A model generated the notes under the pieces. It was not told where the DNA came from, searched no databases, and saw only the letters and a program-made list of their open reading frames with translations. Below, piece after piece: positions 55,571 to 63,835 of a stretch of 64,000 bases of DNA. Made by a program: the position numbers and the translations under genes. Position 1 is the first letter of the stretch; every line of letters begins with the position of its first letter. The stretch is from Microbacterium sp. XT11 (GTDB taxonomy: Bacteria > Actinomycetota > Actinomycetes > Actinomycetales > Microbacteriaceae). The stretch is from contig NZ_CP013859.1 of assembly GCF_001513675.1 (NCBI RefSeq), positions 2,295,081-2,359,080 of the forward strand. Reading direction: 5' to 3'.

Positions 55571-55591
55571 CTCTCAACACGAATCTCAGGG

Positions 55592-56131
55592 ATGGGGATG
55601 GATATGCAGGAGAAAACTGCGCAGTTCAGGGCACGTAGCGGGCGGCTGGTGAAGCCGCAGGAGGACGGGTCGGTCCGGTTCGATCACGGTCACGGGTACC
55701 TGTCGCGAGAGACGGCGATGGATGCCGAGGAGTACTTCCAGGCGAAGCGTGACGAGGAGCTCGGGCGGTGGCGGTCGAGGGTCCACCCGAACTACGTCGT
55801 CTATTTGATCGGCTACGACGCGCTGGTGGTCGGTGAGCACGTGGGCCTCTCGGAGAGGTTCGCACGCGACGTGGTCGACGATGCCGAGAACCGCGTGCCG
55901 GCGCAAGTCGCGTTCGAGTACTTCGAGGCTCACCCGGAGCGTAAGCCGTGGGAGGACGCGAAGGAGGGCGAAGTGTGGATCATCACGCCCTCGAGGTCTC
56001 TGACCATGGGCGACGAGCCGAGTGAGTATCCGGCGATCTTCCAGGCGGACCGGTTCCGCGATCACGGTGGATCGTGGGACGCGCACGACATCATCGCCGC
56101 CCGCCGGATTTGGCCGGAGGATGCGTCGTGA
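55592..56131 (+). CDS. Hypothetical phage protein
   Basis: 179 residues, no family recognised. It is acidic, with VYLIGYDALVVGEHVGLSER and EVWIITPSRSL as the most structured parts and many charged residues. Three in-frame ATGs occur at 55592, 55598 and 55604. The stop overlaps the next GTG. Confidence 0.6.
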   Translation: MGMDMQEKTAQFRARSGRLVKPQEDGSVRFDHGHGYLSRETAMDAEEYFQAKRDEELGRWRSRVHPNYVVYLIGYDALVVGEHVGLSERFARDVVDDAENRVPAQVAFEYFEAHPERKPWEDAKEGEVWIITPSRSLTMGDEPSEYPAIFQADRFRDHGGSWDAHDIIAARRIWPEDAS

Positions 56132-56310
56132 TCGCGCGGAAGGTGAACGCTCCGAAGTACGCCGAGAGCATCCCGGCGGTGACGTCTCCGGTGAAGCTGC
56201 CGAGGCTGGTACCGGGACGGGCGCGGTTCCTCGCGAACGTCGTCACGGGCGGTGTGCTGGCCGTGGTCGCGATCGTCGCGGCGGTGTACGGGATCGCGGT
56301 GATCGCATGA
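56128..56310 (+). CDS. Small single-span membrane protein
   Basis: 60 residues: a basic N-terminal half and a C-terminal hydrophobic helix (FLANVVTGGVLAVVAIVAAV). GTG 56128 overlaps the previous stop (GTGA) and its own stop overlaps the RuvC-like start. No function is known. Confidence 0.55.
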   Translation: MIARKVNAPKYAESIPAVTSPVKLPRLVPGRARFLANVVTGGVLAVVAIVAAVYGIAVIA

Positions 56311-56846
56311 CCAGGTACATCGGGATCGACTACTCGACCACCAGCTGCGGCATCGCGATCGTCGACGACCGGCTGACCTCTGTCCACTGGCAGGTCTTCA
56401 CTCTCCGATCGAAGCCGACGGGCGACAACCTGGCCGATTACTACGACCGCATCCGGGACCTGTCATGGGATCTGGGCGCGGCTATCGACTGGCGGCCGGG
56501 TGACGTGATCGGCATCGAGGGGATCGCGTTCGCGGGCAAGGGCCGCGCGGTGGACCGCCTGCACTACGCCTGGCATCGCACCGCCGAGCACCTGGTGCGC
56601 ACGGCGACGGAGCCGCTGATCGTCACGACGAACCAGGTGAAGCAGCTCGCGACGGGCAAGGGCACGGCGCAGAAGGACGAGGTGCTGCTCGCGACGGAGC
56701 GGCGTATCCCGCAGGCGCAGGTGCGCAACAACGACGAAGCCGATGCCGTGTGGATCGCGGTGGGGGCATCCATTCTCGCCGGGTCTCCGGTGATTGATCT
56801 GCCAGCGGCGCACATGCCGAAGGCGTGGACGAAGGGAAAGAACTGA
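56307..56846 (+). CDS. RuvC-like Holliday-junction resolvase
   Basis: 179 residues. The RNase-H-fold acidic residues are visible: D8 in IGIDYSTTSCG, E71 in VIGIEGIAF, and D143/D146 in NNDEADAVWIA. It would resolve branched DNA during phage replication or packaging. ATGA overlap with the previous gene. It belongs to the early recombination set with YqaJ and RecT. Confidence 0.85.
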   Translation: MTRYIGIDYSTTSCGIAIVDDRLTSVHWQVFTLRSKPTGDNLADYYDRIRDLSWDLGAAIDWRPGDVIGIEGIAFAGKGRAVDRLHYAWHRTAEHLVRTATEPLIVTTNQVKQLATGKGTAQKDEVLLATERRIPQAQVRNNDEADAVWIAVGASILAGSPVIDLPAAHMPKAWTKGKN

Positions 56847-57106
56847 TGGCCTCCATCAAGATCACCGTCTCTCGCGGCGGGTACACGAGCGGTGGGCACG
56901 GGCCGGTCAGCGTCGGCACACCCGACCTGATCGAGATCGACGTGCCTGTCCCTGACCGTGCCGATGCGTACGCCGGGAACTTCATCCGTCCTGCCGACTA
57001 CATGCAGCTGATCGGAACGACGTTCGACAAGACCGCCGAGCTCGTCGACGTGGTGCGTGGGTATGCCGACGCCGAGATCGCTGACGACGAGGAGGTGTCG
57101 GCGTGA
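56846..57106 (+). CDS. Hypothetical phage protein
   Basis: 86 residues: IKITVSRGGYTSGGHGPVSV opening and an acidic helical end. No family recognised. ATG overlaps the RuvC-like stop (TGATG), and its stop overlaps the exonuclease gene. Confidence 0.6.
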   Translation: MASIKITVSRGGYTSGGHGPVSVGTPDLIEIDVPVPDRADAYAGNFIRPADYMQLIGTTFDKTAELVDVVRGYADAEIADDEEVSA

Positions 57107-58248
57107 GCGCTCAGACGTACGTCCCGCAGGTACTCGCGGACCTCGAATCTCGCTCGCTCGGCTCGTCGGCTGATCGTGAGCGGTGGCTGGAAGCGCGCCG
57201 CGGTGTCGTGACGGCGACCGAGGCGAAGGTCTTCCTCGCTGGCACTGCGCGTGAGAAGAACAAGATCATCGAGGAGAAGGTCTCCGGGGTCCAGTCGTTC
57301 CACGGAAACCAGTACACGGAGTGGGGGAATCTCCGCGAGCCGCACATCATCGCGCAGCTCGCGGGGTCTGGCTACTCCGAGTGCGGGGTGCTCTATCACG
57401 CACAGGAGAACTCCCGTCACGCGGCGACACCTGACGCGATCCTCGTGACCTGGGACGACGACATCCATCTCGCGGAGATCAAGACCTCCAAGCATGACCT
57501 CACCCCTGGGCCGATCGACGAGGACGGATACCTCCTCGATGTCGATCAGGATTCATACTTCGCGAGGTCGGGCTACCTGTCGCAGATGGCGTGGCAGTTC
57601 TACTGCTGCGGCGCGACAGAGATCGAGTTCGTCTGGGAGCAGCACAACGACGACTGGTCCGGCTGGGATGAGCACGACCGGAAGACGTGGCGGATGGAGA
57701 CCGGGCCGAAGCCCTTCCCGATCCAGCGGGTGCGCATCCGGCGCTCGTTCGTGGAGCCTCTGATCGCGAAGCTCATCAAGGCTGCCGACCGGTGGCTGGT
57801 GAAGCTCGATGAGGCTCTCGCGCAGGCGCAGCAGACGCCTGAGAAGCCGTTCTCGCCCGTCCTGGACGCTCTGGCCGTCGACGTCATCCGAGGCCGTCAG
57901 ATCGAGGCTGAGGGCAAGGCGAAGAAGGACCCGGCGTGGAAGGCACTGCTCGCGCAGCTCGATGAGATCGGCGAGGACTACCAGCAGGAGTCATCCTCCG
58001 CCCGCATCACCTATACGGCTCCCTATGAGGAAGAGGTCGAGGTCGTCGAGCAGGACATCGAGGCCGCTCGTGCCGCCGCGCCGGAGGTATGGGAGCGCCT
58101 GCAGAGGTCCACGGAGGAGTCGAAGGCAGCGGCTATCGCGTGGGCCGAGGTGCTGAAAGAGCACACCACCACGCGCACGGAGACGCAGATCGTGAAGCCG
58201 CGCTCACCGCTCACGGTGACGGCTGTCAAGAAGGGATCAGAGGAATGA
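57103..58248 (+). CDS. YqaJ-family phage exonuclease
   Basis: 381 residues. The lambda-exonuclease-like core has WLEARRGVVTATEA, GNLREPHIIAQL, the PD-(D/E)XK residues ATPDAIL and LAEIKTSK, and YLSQMAWQFYCCG. The C-terminal third is helical. It chews one strand from DNA ends so that RecT can anneal. It overlaps both neighbours by four bases. Confidence 0.9.
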   Translation: MSAQTYVPQVLADLESRSLGSSADRERWLEARRGVVTATEAKVFLAGTAREKNKIIEEKVSGVQSFHGNQYTEWGNLREPHIIAQLAGSGYSECGVLYHAQENSRHAATPDAILVTWDDDIHLAEIKTSKHDLTPGPIDEDGYLLDVDQDSYFARSGYLSQMAWQFYCCGATEIEFVWEQHNDDWSGWDEHDRKTWRMETGPKPFPIQRVRIRRSFVEPLIAKLIKAADRWLVKLDEALAQAQQTPEKPFSPVLDALAVDVIRGRQIEAEGKAKKDPAWKALLAQLDEIGEDYQQESSSARITYTAPYEEEVEVVEQDIEAARAAAPEVWERLQRSTEESKAAAIAWAEVLKEHTTTRTETQIVKPRSPLTVTAVKKGSEE

Positions 58249-59171
58249 GCACGGCAATAGCGACACGTGAGGTCGAAACGAACCTCGTCATCGCATCGGA
58301 TCAGACGTTCTTCAACGACGCGCAGCGCGCGGCTCTGGTGCAGATGGGTCTCGGGGATGCTCCTCGTGGGGATATCGAGGCGTTCTTCCATCAGGCGAAG
58401 CGCTCGGGCTTGGACCCGTTCGCGCGGCAGATCTACATGATCGGGCGGCGGTCGAAGGTCAACGGCCAGTGGGTGACGAAGTACACCATCCAGACGTCGA
58501 TCGATGGGTTCCGGGTGATCCGGGATCGGAAGAAGACGTTCCGCGGGATGGAGGAGCACTGGTGTGGTCCTGACGGGGTGTGGCGTGACGTCTGGTTGGA
58601 GCCTGGCCCGCCGGCGGCGGCGCGGATCACGCTCTACCTCGACGGGTTCGTGAAGCCGGTGACGGCGGTCGCTCGGTACGACGAGTACGTGCCGTTGAAG
58701 GACGGTCAGCCGACAGGCCAGTGGGGCAAGATGCCCGCGCTGATGACGTCGAAGGTGGCCGAGGCGCTGGCGCTGCGCAAGGCGTACCCGCAGGACTTCT
58801 CGGGGCTCTACACGAGCGACGAGATGGCGCAGGCGGATCATGCCCCCGCATCGGCCCCGCAGGAGCAGCCGCCCGCACAGGTGGAGCAGCCGAAGTTCAC
58901 GGACGAGGACGTGCAGCGCTGGTTCGACCAGGCTGCTGCGGCGAGGACGGTGGATGAGCTCGGGGCGATCTGGGCTGAGGCTCAGCCGCTCGGGGCGCTC
59001 TCGGAGGCGGTCGATGGAGTGATGCTCGGCACCCTGCTGAAGAACCTCAAGGGCGTGTTCGAGTCGGCGCCGAAGGCAGAGGACGTGCAGGACGCCGAGG
59101 TCGTCGAGGAGCAGCCGGCCGAGACGCTGACGTGGCCGACTGTGCAGCCCGGAGAGGGCGGTGCGTCGTGA
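58245..59171 (+). CDS. RecT/Bet-family single-strand annealing protein
   Basis: 308 residues. The RecT core runs over about residues 25-190 (FFHQAKRSGLDPFARQIYMI, TIQTSIDGFRVI, KVAEALALRKAYPQDFSGLY). The C-terminal 110 residues are Pro/Glu rich and probably mediate partner contacts. GAGGAATG gives a good ribosome site. With the YqaJ exonuclease it forms a Red-like recombination pair. Confidence 0.9.
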   Translation: MSTAIATREVETNLVIASDQTFFNDAQRAALVQMGLGDAPRGDIEAFFHQAKRSGLDPFARQIYMIGRRSKVNGQWVTKYTIQTSIDGFRVIRDRKKTFRGMEEHWCGPDGVWRDVWLEPGPPAAARITLYLDGFVKPVTAVARYDEYVPLKDGQPTGQWGKMPALMTSKVAEALALRKAYPQDFSGLYTSDEMAQADHAPASAPQEQPPAQVEQPKFTDEDVQRWFDQAAAARTVDELGAIWAEAQPLGALSEAVDGVMLGTLLKNLKGVFESAPKAEDVQDAEVVEEQPAETLTWPTVQPGEGGAS

Positions 59172-59512
59172 GCGAGCGAATCGACCACGCTGCGGAGGCG
59201 CGTGGACTCCTGGCATTCGTCGGGAGCAAGGCGATGACCTCTGACCAGGCGCAGGCGTCGGTGGCCGCCGCGCAGGTGAACGCAACTCTGGCACTCGTCG
59301 AGCAGCAGCGCATCGCGAACCTCATCGCGCTTACTGCACTCAGCGGCAACGCGAGCATCCAGGAATCGAGTTACGACGAGGGAGCGACTCTGGCGAGTGA
59401 CGGCCTGCACGGTCTCATCGAGTACGAGCGTACTGAGGCGACGCAGATCAGCGACGCGGAGGATCACCCTGTCATTCGCCCCGAGATCAAGGAAGCGCTG
59501 GGCCTGTCATGA
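59168..59512 (+). CDS. Hypothetical phage protein
   Basis: 114 residues, largely helical and Ala rich (TSDQAQASVAAAQVNATLAL), ending with RPEIKEALGLS. No family recognised. GTG overlaps the RecT stop. Confidence 0.6.
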   Translation: MSERIDHAAEARGLLAFVGSKAMTSDQAQASVAAAQVNATLALVEQQRIANLIALTALSGNASIQESSYDEGATLASDGLHGLIEYERTEATQISDAEDHPVIRPEIKEALGLS

Positions 59513-59988
59513 CCGTGCACCCGGGCGTCGCGGCCATCCTCCGCGACATCATCGGCCTCGACCAGGTGGACGAGGAGAACCCGCTGCACAGGCAGCTGGC
59601 CGACGCGATCACCAACGCGGGCCCGGGGGCGTCGTTCGGCGCCCGGGTGGTCGCCCTCCGTTACGTCTTCAACTGGCAGCTGCTCGACGCTGGGCAGGCA
59701 TTCGCGAAAGCGAAGGCCGCGTATGAGCGGTACATCGACGTTGAGACTGTGCGTCTCCGCGCGACGGGGGAGAAGCCGCCGTCTCGTGCGGAGGCTGAGC
59801 AGATCGCTCGTGCGTCGGATCGGGCGTACGAGCTGCACCTGGCGTACCTGGTGGCGGAGCAGCGGGAACGCGCGATGCGGAACTTCCTGCAGACGCTCGA
59901 GTCGGCTCTCGACAACCACCGGACTGATCGTGCGGATCAGCGCGCGGCGGATCGGGCTTCGGCTCAGGGCTTCGGGGGTGGGGCATGA
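59509..59988 (+). CDS. Hypothetical phage protein
   Basis: 159 residues, helical, with RAEAEQIARASDRAYELHLA and LVAEQRERAMRNFLQTLESA. A coiled-coil or helical bundle is likely. No family recognised; position suggests an early DNA-metabolism role. It overlaps both neighbours. Confidence 0.6.
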   Translation: MTVHPGVAAILRDIIGLDQVDEENPLHRQLADAITNAGPGASFGARVVALRYVFNWQLLDAGQAFAKAKAAYERYIDVETVRLRATGEKPPSRAEAEQIARASDRAYELHLAYLVAEQRERAMRNFLQTLESALDNHRTDRADQRAADRASAQGFGGGA

Positions 59989-60251
59989 GCGTCCTGCTGG
60001 ATGAAGAGACCGTCGTGCTGGAGGGTCTGGATTTCGAGGTGCCGTGCCTGACGGGCGGTCATGCGGCGCAGCTGTCGATCGCGTGCCGCACATGCCAGGA
60101 CCAGGCGTTCTACTGCACGGATCACTGGGCGAGGAAGCGGCGGGAGATCGAGGAGTTCCTGTCGACGTCGATCCTCTCGATGGTGGCGTGCGCGTCGTGC
60201 AAGACCGTCGCGTACACCGTCGACGACCTCGTGACGGTGGTGCCGCTGTGA
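59985..60251 (+). CDS. Cys-rich zinc-ribbon-like phage protein
   Basis: 88 residues with C-x2-C (ACRTCQ), C-x2-H (YCTDHW) and a later C-x2-C (CASCK), which suggest one or two zinc sites. Function unknown. ATGA overlap with the previous gene, GTGA with the next. Confidence 0.65.
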   Translation: MSVLLDEETVVLEGLDFEVPCLTGGHAAQLSIACRTCQDQAFYCTDHWARKRREIEEFLSTSILSMVACASCKTVAYTVDDLVTVVPL

Positions 60252-60652
60252 GCGGGTTCAGCGCTGAAGTGTCGGAGCAGATCATCGTCCGCGACCTCGG
60301 ATGCTGCGCGCGCTGCGGCCGTCACGTCGCTCACCTCGAGCGGGGTGTCGCGTGGTCTGTGCATCATCGTCGCCCTCGCGGGATGGGTGGTGCCGGTGCG
60401 GACTGGATCAACCGTGCCGCGAACGGGCTTGTGCTGTGCGGCAGCGGAACAACGGGATGCCACGGGTGGGTGGAGAAGCACCGTGACCGTGCACGTGAGC
60501 TCGGCTTCCTCGTGCCGCGAGGCGTGCTGAGGGCCGACGAGGTATCGATCGTCCACGCCGTCTTGGGGCATGTGCTCCTCACGGACGAGGGCGGATTCAT
60601 CCCGGTGGAGGAAGGGCCTTCACCGGAGAGCATGTGGAAGGACGTGGCGTGA
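60248..60652 (+). CDS. HNH-type nuclease domain protein
   Basis: 134 residues. CCARCGRH (C20, C23) and CGSGTTGCHG (C64, C71) frame the zinc site; SVHHRRPRG (H39, H40) is the catalytic His loop, N60 and H78 complete the HNH pattern. The motif order is normal. It may nick DNA for replication, recombination or packaging. GTG overlaps the previous stop. Confidence 0.8.
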   Translation: MSGFSAEVSEQIIVRDLGCCARCGRHVAHLERGVAWSVHHRRPRGMGGAGADWINRAANGLVLCGSGTTGCHGWVEKHRDRARELGFLVPRGVLRADEVSIVHAVLGHVLLTDEGGFIPVEEGPSPESMWKDVA

Positions 60653-61389
60653 TGAGCGTCAAGGTATCGAGCTGGGTCTGGCACGGCGAGGAGACTGCCG
60701 AGCTCGCGGGAAACGAGATGATCCTCCTGCTCGCCCTCGCTGATGTCGCGGACGACAACGGGCGATGCCGGTTCCTGACCGAAGACGATGACCTGTCCTA
60801 CCGTGGGCTCGCACGGAAGGCGCGCGTCTCTCGATCGACGGTCATTCGGATCATGGCGAAGTTCCGAGACGCGAATCTCATTGAGCAGGTGAAGGGCGTC
60901 AAGGGGCGCTCGAACGAGATTCGGATCATCGTCCCCTGGGCTCGGCAATCCGGTTCCAAGTTGGAACCGATCGCGCCGGACGGGCCTAATGATTCGGTTC
61001 CATCCGAGACGGATTCGGTTCCAACCGAGCAAGAATTCGGTTCCAAATCCGACGAGCACGCATCTCTTATACGTAAAGACGTAATAGACGTAGCGAGAGT
61101 GCGTCCTGGCTTCGCTGAGTTCTATCTGATCTACCCGCGGAAGGTGGGCAAGGAGGCCGCTCGGAAGGCGTTCGAGAAGGCCGCCAAGAGCACCGAGCCC
61201 GAGGTCATCATTGAGGGCGCTCGTCGGTTCGCTGCGGACCCGAATCTGCCGGAGAAGCAATTCATCCCTCACCCTGCTACGTGGCTGAATGCCGGCCGGT
61301 GGGATGACGAGCCGCTTCCTCCTCGCGTCGGCGCCGAACATCCAGAGGTGCCCGACTACGGGCGTGATGAGTGGATGTACCGCGCATGA
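60652..61389 (+). CDS. Phage replication initiator, winged-helix
   Basis: 245 residues. An N-terminal winged helix (YRGLARKARVSRSTVIRIMA) is followed by a low-complexity segment with repeated DSVP words (residues about 100-142) and a DnaD/O-like C-terminal domain (FAEFYLIYPRKVGKEAARKA). This resembles lambda O, which binds iterons inside its own gene. The DNA for the linker holds four ATTCGGTTCCA-like repeats and an AT-richer stretch. The adjacent helicase gene overlaps by four bases, as in O-P modules. Confidence 0.75.
   Translation: MSVKVSSWVWHGEETAELAGNEMILLLALADVADDNGRCRFLTEDDDLSYRGLARKARVSRSTVIRIMAKFRDANLIEQVKGVKGRSNEIRIIVPWARQSGSKLEPIAPDGPNDSVPSETDSVPTEQEFGSKSDEHASLIRKDVIDVARVRPGFAEFYLIYPRKVGKEAARKAFEKAAKSTEPEVIIEGARRFAADPNLPEKQFIPHPATWLNAGRWDDEPLPPRVGAEHPEVPDYGRDEWMYRA
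60948..61045 (+). repeat. Iteron array, candidate prophage replication origin
   Basis: ATTCGGTTCCA occurs exactly at 60992, 61013 and 61035 and with one change (ATCCGGTTCCA) at 60948, with steps of 44, 21 and 22 bases. A reverse copy, TGGAACCGAT, is at 60962-60971. AT-richer DNA (61046-61092, with TTATACGTAAAGACGTAATA) follows. Steps near 21-22 place the repeats on one face of the helix. Together this looks like an origin in the initiator gene. Confidence 0.7.
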
Positions 61390-62576
61390 GCATCGTGGAT
61401 GCGGAGCGCGCGGTGATCGGGGCGATCATCAAGGACTCGTCTGTGCTGCGGAAGGTCCAGGCCGAGGTGATGCCGTCGGACTTCTACGACGGGCGTCTCG
61501 GGGATATCTATCGAGGCATCACGCACATGTCGACGACGCGAGAGCCGATCGACTACCTCACCGTGTACGGGCATCTGGCGGAGTGGGGTGTGGTGGGTGT
61601 CGAGCTCCCACAGCTCGCCGCATGGGTGGATGCGGTGCCTACGGCGTCGAATGCGGACTTCTACGCGGCACAGGTGAGGCAAGCATCGCTCGCTCGCGGT
61701 CTCAAGGTGATCGCTGCACGCGTCCAGGAAGCAGCGGACACGATGCCACCGGAGCAGCTGATCTCCCGCACTGCCGACGAGCTTCGTGATCTCCGTGAGC
61801 ATCACACCATCGAGGACGTACACGCCATGGCGCTGGACGAGGTGCTGACACAGGAGGTCGAGTACGACTGGGTGATCCCGGACCTGCTCGAACGCAGGGA
61901 CCGGTTCATGATCACCGGGATCGAGGGCGGCGGGAAATCGACCCTCATCCGCCAACTCGCGATCACCGCGGCCGCCGGTATCCACCCGTTCCGGGAGTAC
62001 CCGATCGACCCGGTGCGGGTGCTGGTCGTGGATGCGGAGAACACGGAGAAGCAGTGGGGGCGTGAGACCCGACGGTGGGCGCCGTCGATGAACATGCTCG
62101 ACGGGCAGGACATGTACAAGCGCCTCCATCTCGCCTGCATGCGCCGCCTCGACCTGACGAAGGACATCGACCTCGGGATGGTGCACCGTCTGGTGGACCA
62201 GTACTCCCCGGACATGCTCTTCATCGGCCCGATGTACCGCCTCGCTCCGAAGCTCAACAACGACGAGGATGCAGCCCCGCTGCTGGGTGCGCTCGACACG
62301 CTCCGGGACAGGGGGCTGGCGCTCGTCATCGAAGCGCATGCAGGGCATCAGACGAACCCGCAGGGAGAACGCGACCTGCGACCTCGCGGGTCGTCGCAGC
62401 TCATGGGCTGGCCGGAGTTCGGCTACGGGCTGCGGCGCTCGAAGAAGAACCCGCTGCACGTGGACATGGTGCGGTGGCGGGGCGACCGGGATGCCCGAGG
62501 GTGGCCGGCGAAGCTCGGGCGCGCCGCTCCCGGTGTGACAGGAACTCAGCGCTGGCCGTGGCGGCCGGTGGATTGA
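61386..62576 (+). CDS. DnaB/RepA-like replicative helicase
   Basis: 396 residues. The N-terminal domain (about 1-105) resembles DnaB_N (DAERAVIGAIIKD), then an AAA/RecA-like ATPase with Walker A GIEGGGKST (178-186), Walker B-like VLVVDAEN and a final LMGWPEFGYGLRRS motif. It is shorter than host DnaB and is closer to RepA-type helicases. It probably unwinds the phage origin. ATG overlaps the initiator stop. Confidence 0.85.
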   Translation: MSIVDAERAVIGAIIKDSSVLRKVQAEVMPSDFYDGRLGDIYRGITHMSTTREPIDYLTVYGHLAEWGVVGVELPQLAAWVDAVPTASNADFYAAQVRQASLARGLKVIAARVQEAADTMPPEQLISRTADELRDLREHHTIEDVHAMALDEVLTQEVEYDWVIPDLLERRDRFMITGIEGGGKSTLIRQLAITAAAGIHPFREYPIDPVRVLVVDAENTEKQWGRETRRWAPSMNMLDGQDMYKRLHLACMRRLDLTKDIDLGMVHRLVDQYSPDMLFIGPMYRLAPKLNNDEDAAPLLGALDTLRDRGLALVIEAHAGHQTNPQGERDLRPRGSSQLMGWPEFGYGLRRSKKNPLHVDMVRWRGDRDARGWPAKLGRAAPGVTGTQRWPWRPVD

Positions 62577-62597
62577 CCAACGAAAGGAACTGGGGAC

Positions 62598-62981
62598 ATG
62601 GCGAAGTTGATCTTGGAGAACGTGATCGTGGATCGCGTGTTCAGCACTCAGCACGGGTACGGCGTGGGCGTCACGGAGACGTTCGAGATGCGCAACGGGG
62701 AGACGGGGCGGAAGCGGTACACGCTCTGGTTCAACGATCACCCGGGAGTCGAGGAGGGGCAGCGGATCTCCGCATCCGGATTCCTCGGCACGAAGGTCCG
62801 TGAGTACGAGAGCAACGGCGAGACGAGAACCGCTGTCGACGTGTCGGTGTACTCGGCGCGTCTGATCCAATCAGCGCCGCCGATCGATCCGGCACCGGAG
62901 ACCGACTCGTGGACGCCGCAGGCCACAGGCGATGCATGGAGCACCCCGCAGTCGAGCGACACCTGGGGAGGTGAGTTCTGA
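62598..62981 (+). CDS. Probable single-stranded-DNA-binding protein
   Basis: 127 residues. The first 90 residues look like an OB fold (ILENVIVDRVFSTQHGYGVG, RISASGFLGTKVREYESNG). The C-terminal tail is low complexity with acidic and Trp-Gly repeats ending in SDTWGGEF, as in SSB tails that recruit partners. Position after the helicase supports this. GAAAGGAACTGGGG precedes ATG 62598. Confidence 0.65.
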   Translation: MAKLILENVIVDRVFSTQHGYGVGVTETFEMRNGETGRKRYTLWFNDHPGVEEGQRISASGFLGTKVREYESNGETRTAVDVSVYSARLIQSAPPIDPAPETDSWTPQATGDAWSTPQSSDTWGGEF

Positions 62982-63456
62982 TGCTCTCTGCCCCGCGTGC
63001 ACGAAGACCGCTGAGGCGCTCGGCCACACCGCTGAGGAGCGCCTCGCAGCTCTCGGCTGGTCACCGACCGGGTTCCAGATGCAGTCGTACCACGATGGTG
63101 TCTGGACGCCGATGGAGAACGGTAATGCGTCGAAGCACTGGGCGCCGAAGAAGTCACGGTACGAGGCCGTGCACATGTGCATCGCCTGGACCGGAGGCGT
63201 CTGCATCCCCGCGATGCGCGTCGTCGACCTCTCAACCGGCAAGGTCATCTGGCAGGACCGATGGGACGGCGGAAACGCCGCCGACCTGGACCAGATCATC
63301 CCGGAGTGGGCGCGCGCGATCTACGGGCAGGTGAGGGCGGAGCAGCGGGAATCGCAGGCCGTCCTTGATCACGCCGTGGACGAGTACGTCCCTGATCGTA
63401 AGACGGCGCCCGCCGACGACTGTGCGCTGTTCTCTCTCGCGGAGATGGACTCATGA
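62971..63456 (+). CDS. Hypothetical phage protein
   Basis: 161 residues from GTG 62971. LCPACTKTAEALGH and MCIAWTGGVCIPAMRVVDLS are the most notable parts. No family recognised. The start is uncertain: GTG 62971 overlaps the SSB-like gene by eleven bases, and an ATG 39 bases upstream is in frame. Confidence 0.55.
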   Translation: MSSDALCPACTKTAEALGHTAEERLAALGWSPTGFQMQSYHDGVWTPMENGNASKHWAPKKSRYEAVHMCIAWTGGVCIPAMRVVDLSTGKVIWQDRWDGGNAADLDQIIPEWARAIYGQVRAEQRESQAVLDHAVDEYVPDRKTAPADDCALFSLAEMDS

Positions 63457-63656
63457 GCGAGGGTCCGATCAAGCAGTGGCGGGACGGTCACAAGACCGAC
63501 CGTGTCTCGACCCCTGACGCGCACCGTGTGTGCGCCCCGTCCCCGGTGAAGGGCCGTGGGTACTGCGGCCGGAAGAACGACCGCACGGCGCCGTTCAAGG
63601 ACGCGACGTGCAGCGACTGCCACGCGGCAGCACGAGCAGACAAGGAGGCAGGCTGA
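63453..63656 (+). CDS. Small Cys-containing phage protein
   Basis: 67 residues with HRVCAPSPVKGRGYCG and KDATCSDCHAAA, so a C-x2-C site and two other cysteines. Likely zinc binding. No function is known. ATGA overlap with the previous gene. Confidence 0.55.
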   Translation: MSEGPIKQWRDGHKTDRVSTPDAHRVCAPSPVKGRGYCGRKNDRTAPFKDATCSDCHAAARADKEAG

Positions 63657-63835
63657 TGCCGCTCTCATACCCACCCATCCGCGCCGTCGAGGTCGACGGT
63701 GAAAAGCGCTGGCAGGCCACCTGCCGCACCTGCGGCCAGGACGTGTGCTCTCGCCCGCAGGTCGTGAAGGCCGCTGTCGATGAGATGCGCCGCGCACACG
63801 GCTACGAGGCCGAATGCAGGAGGGCTGAGCGATGA
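63656..63835 (+). CDS. Small zinc-finger-like phage protein
   Basis: 59 residues with CRTCGQDVC in the middle and a C-terminal AECRRAER. Resembles small Cys proteins in phage early regions; function unknown. ATG overlaps the previous stop (TGATG). Confidence 0.55.
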   Translation: MPLSYPPIRAVEVDGEKRWQATCRTCGQDVCSRPQVVKAAVDEMRRAHGYEAECRRAER

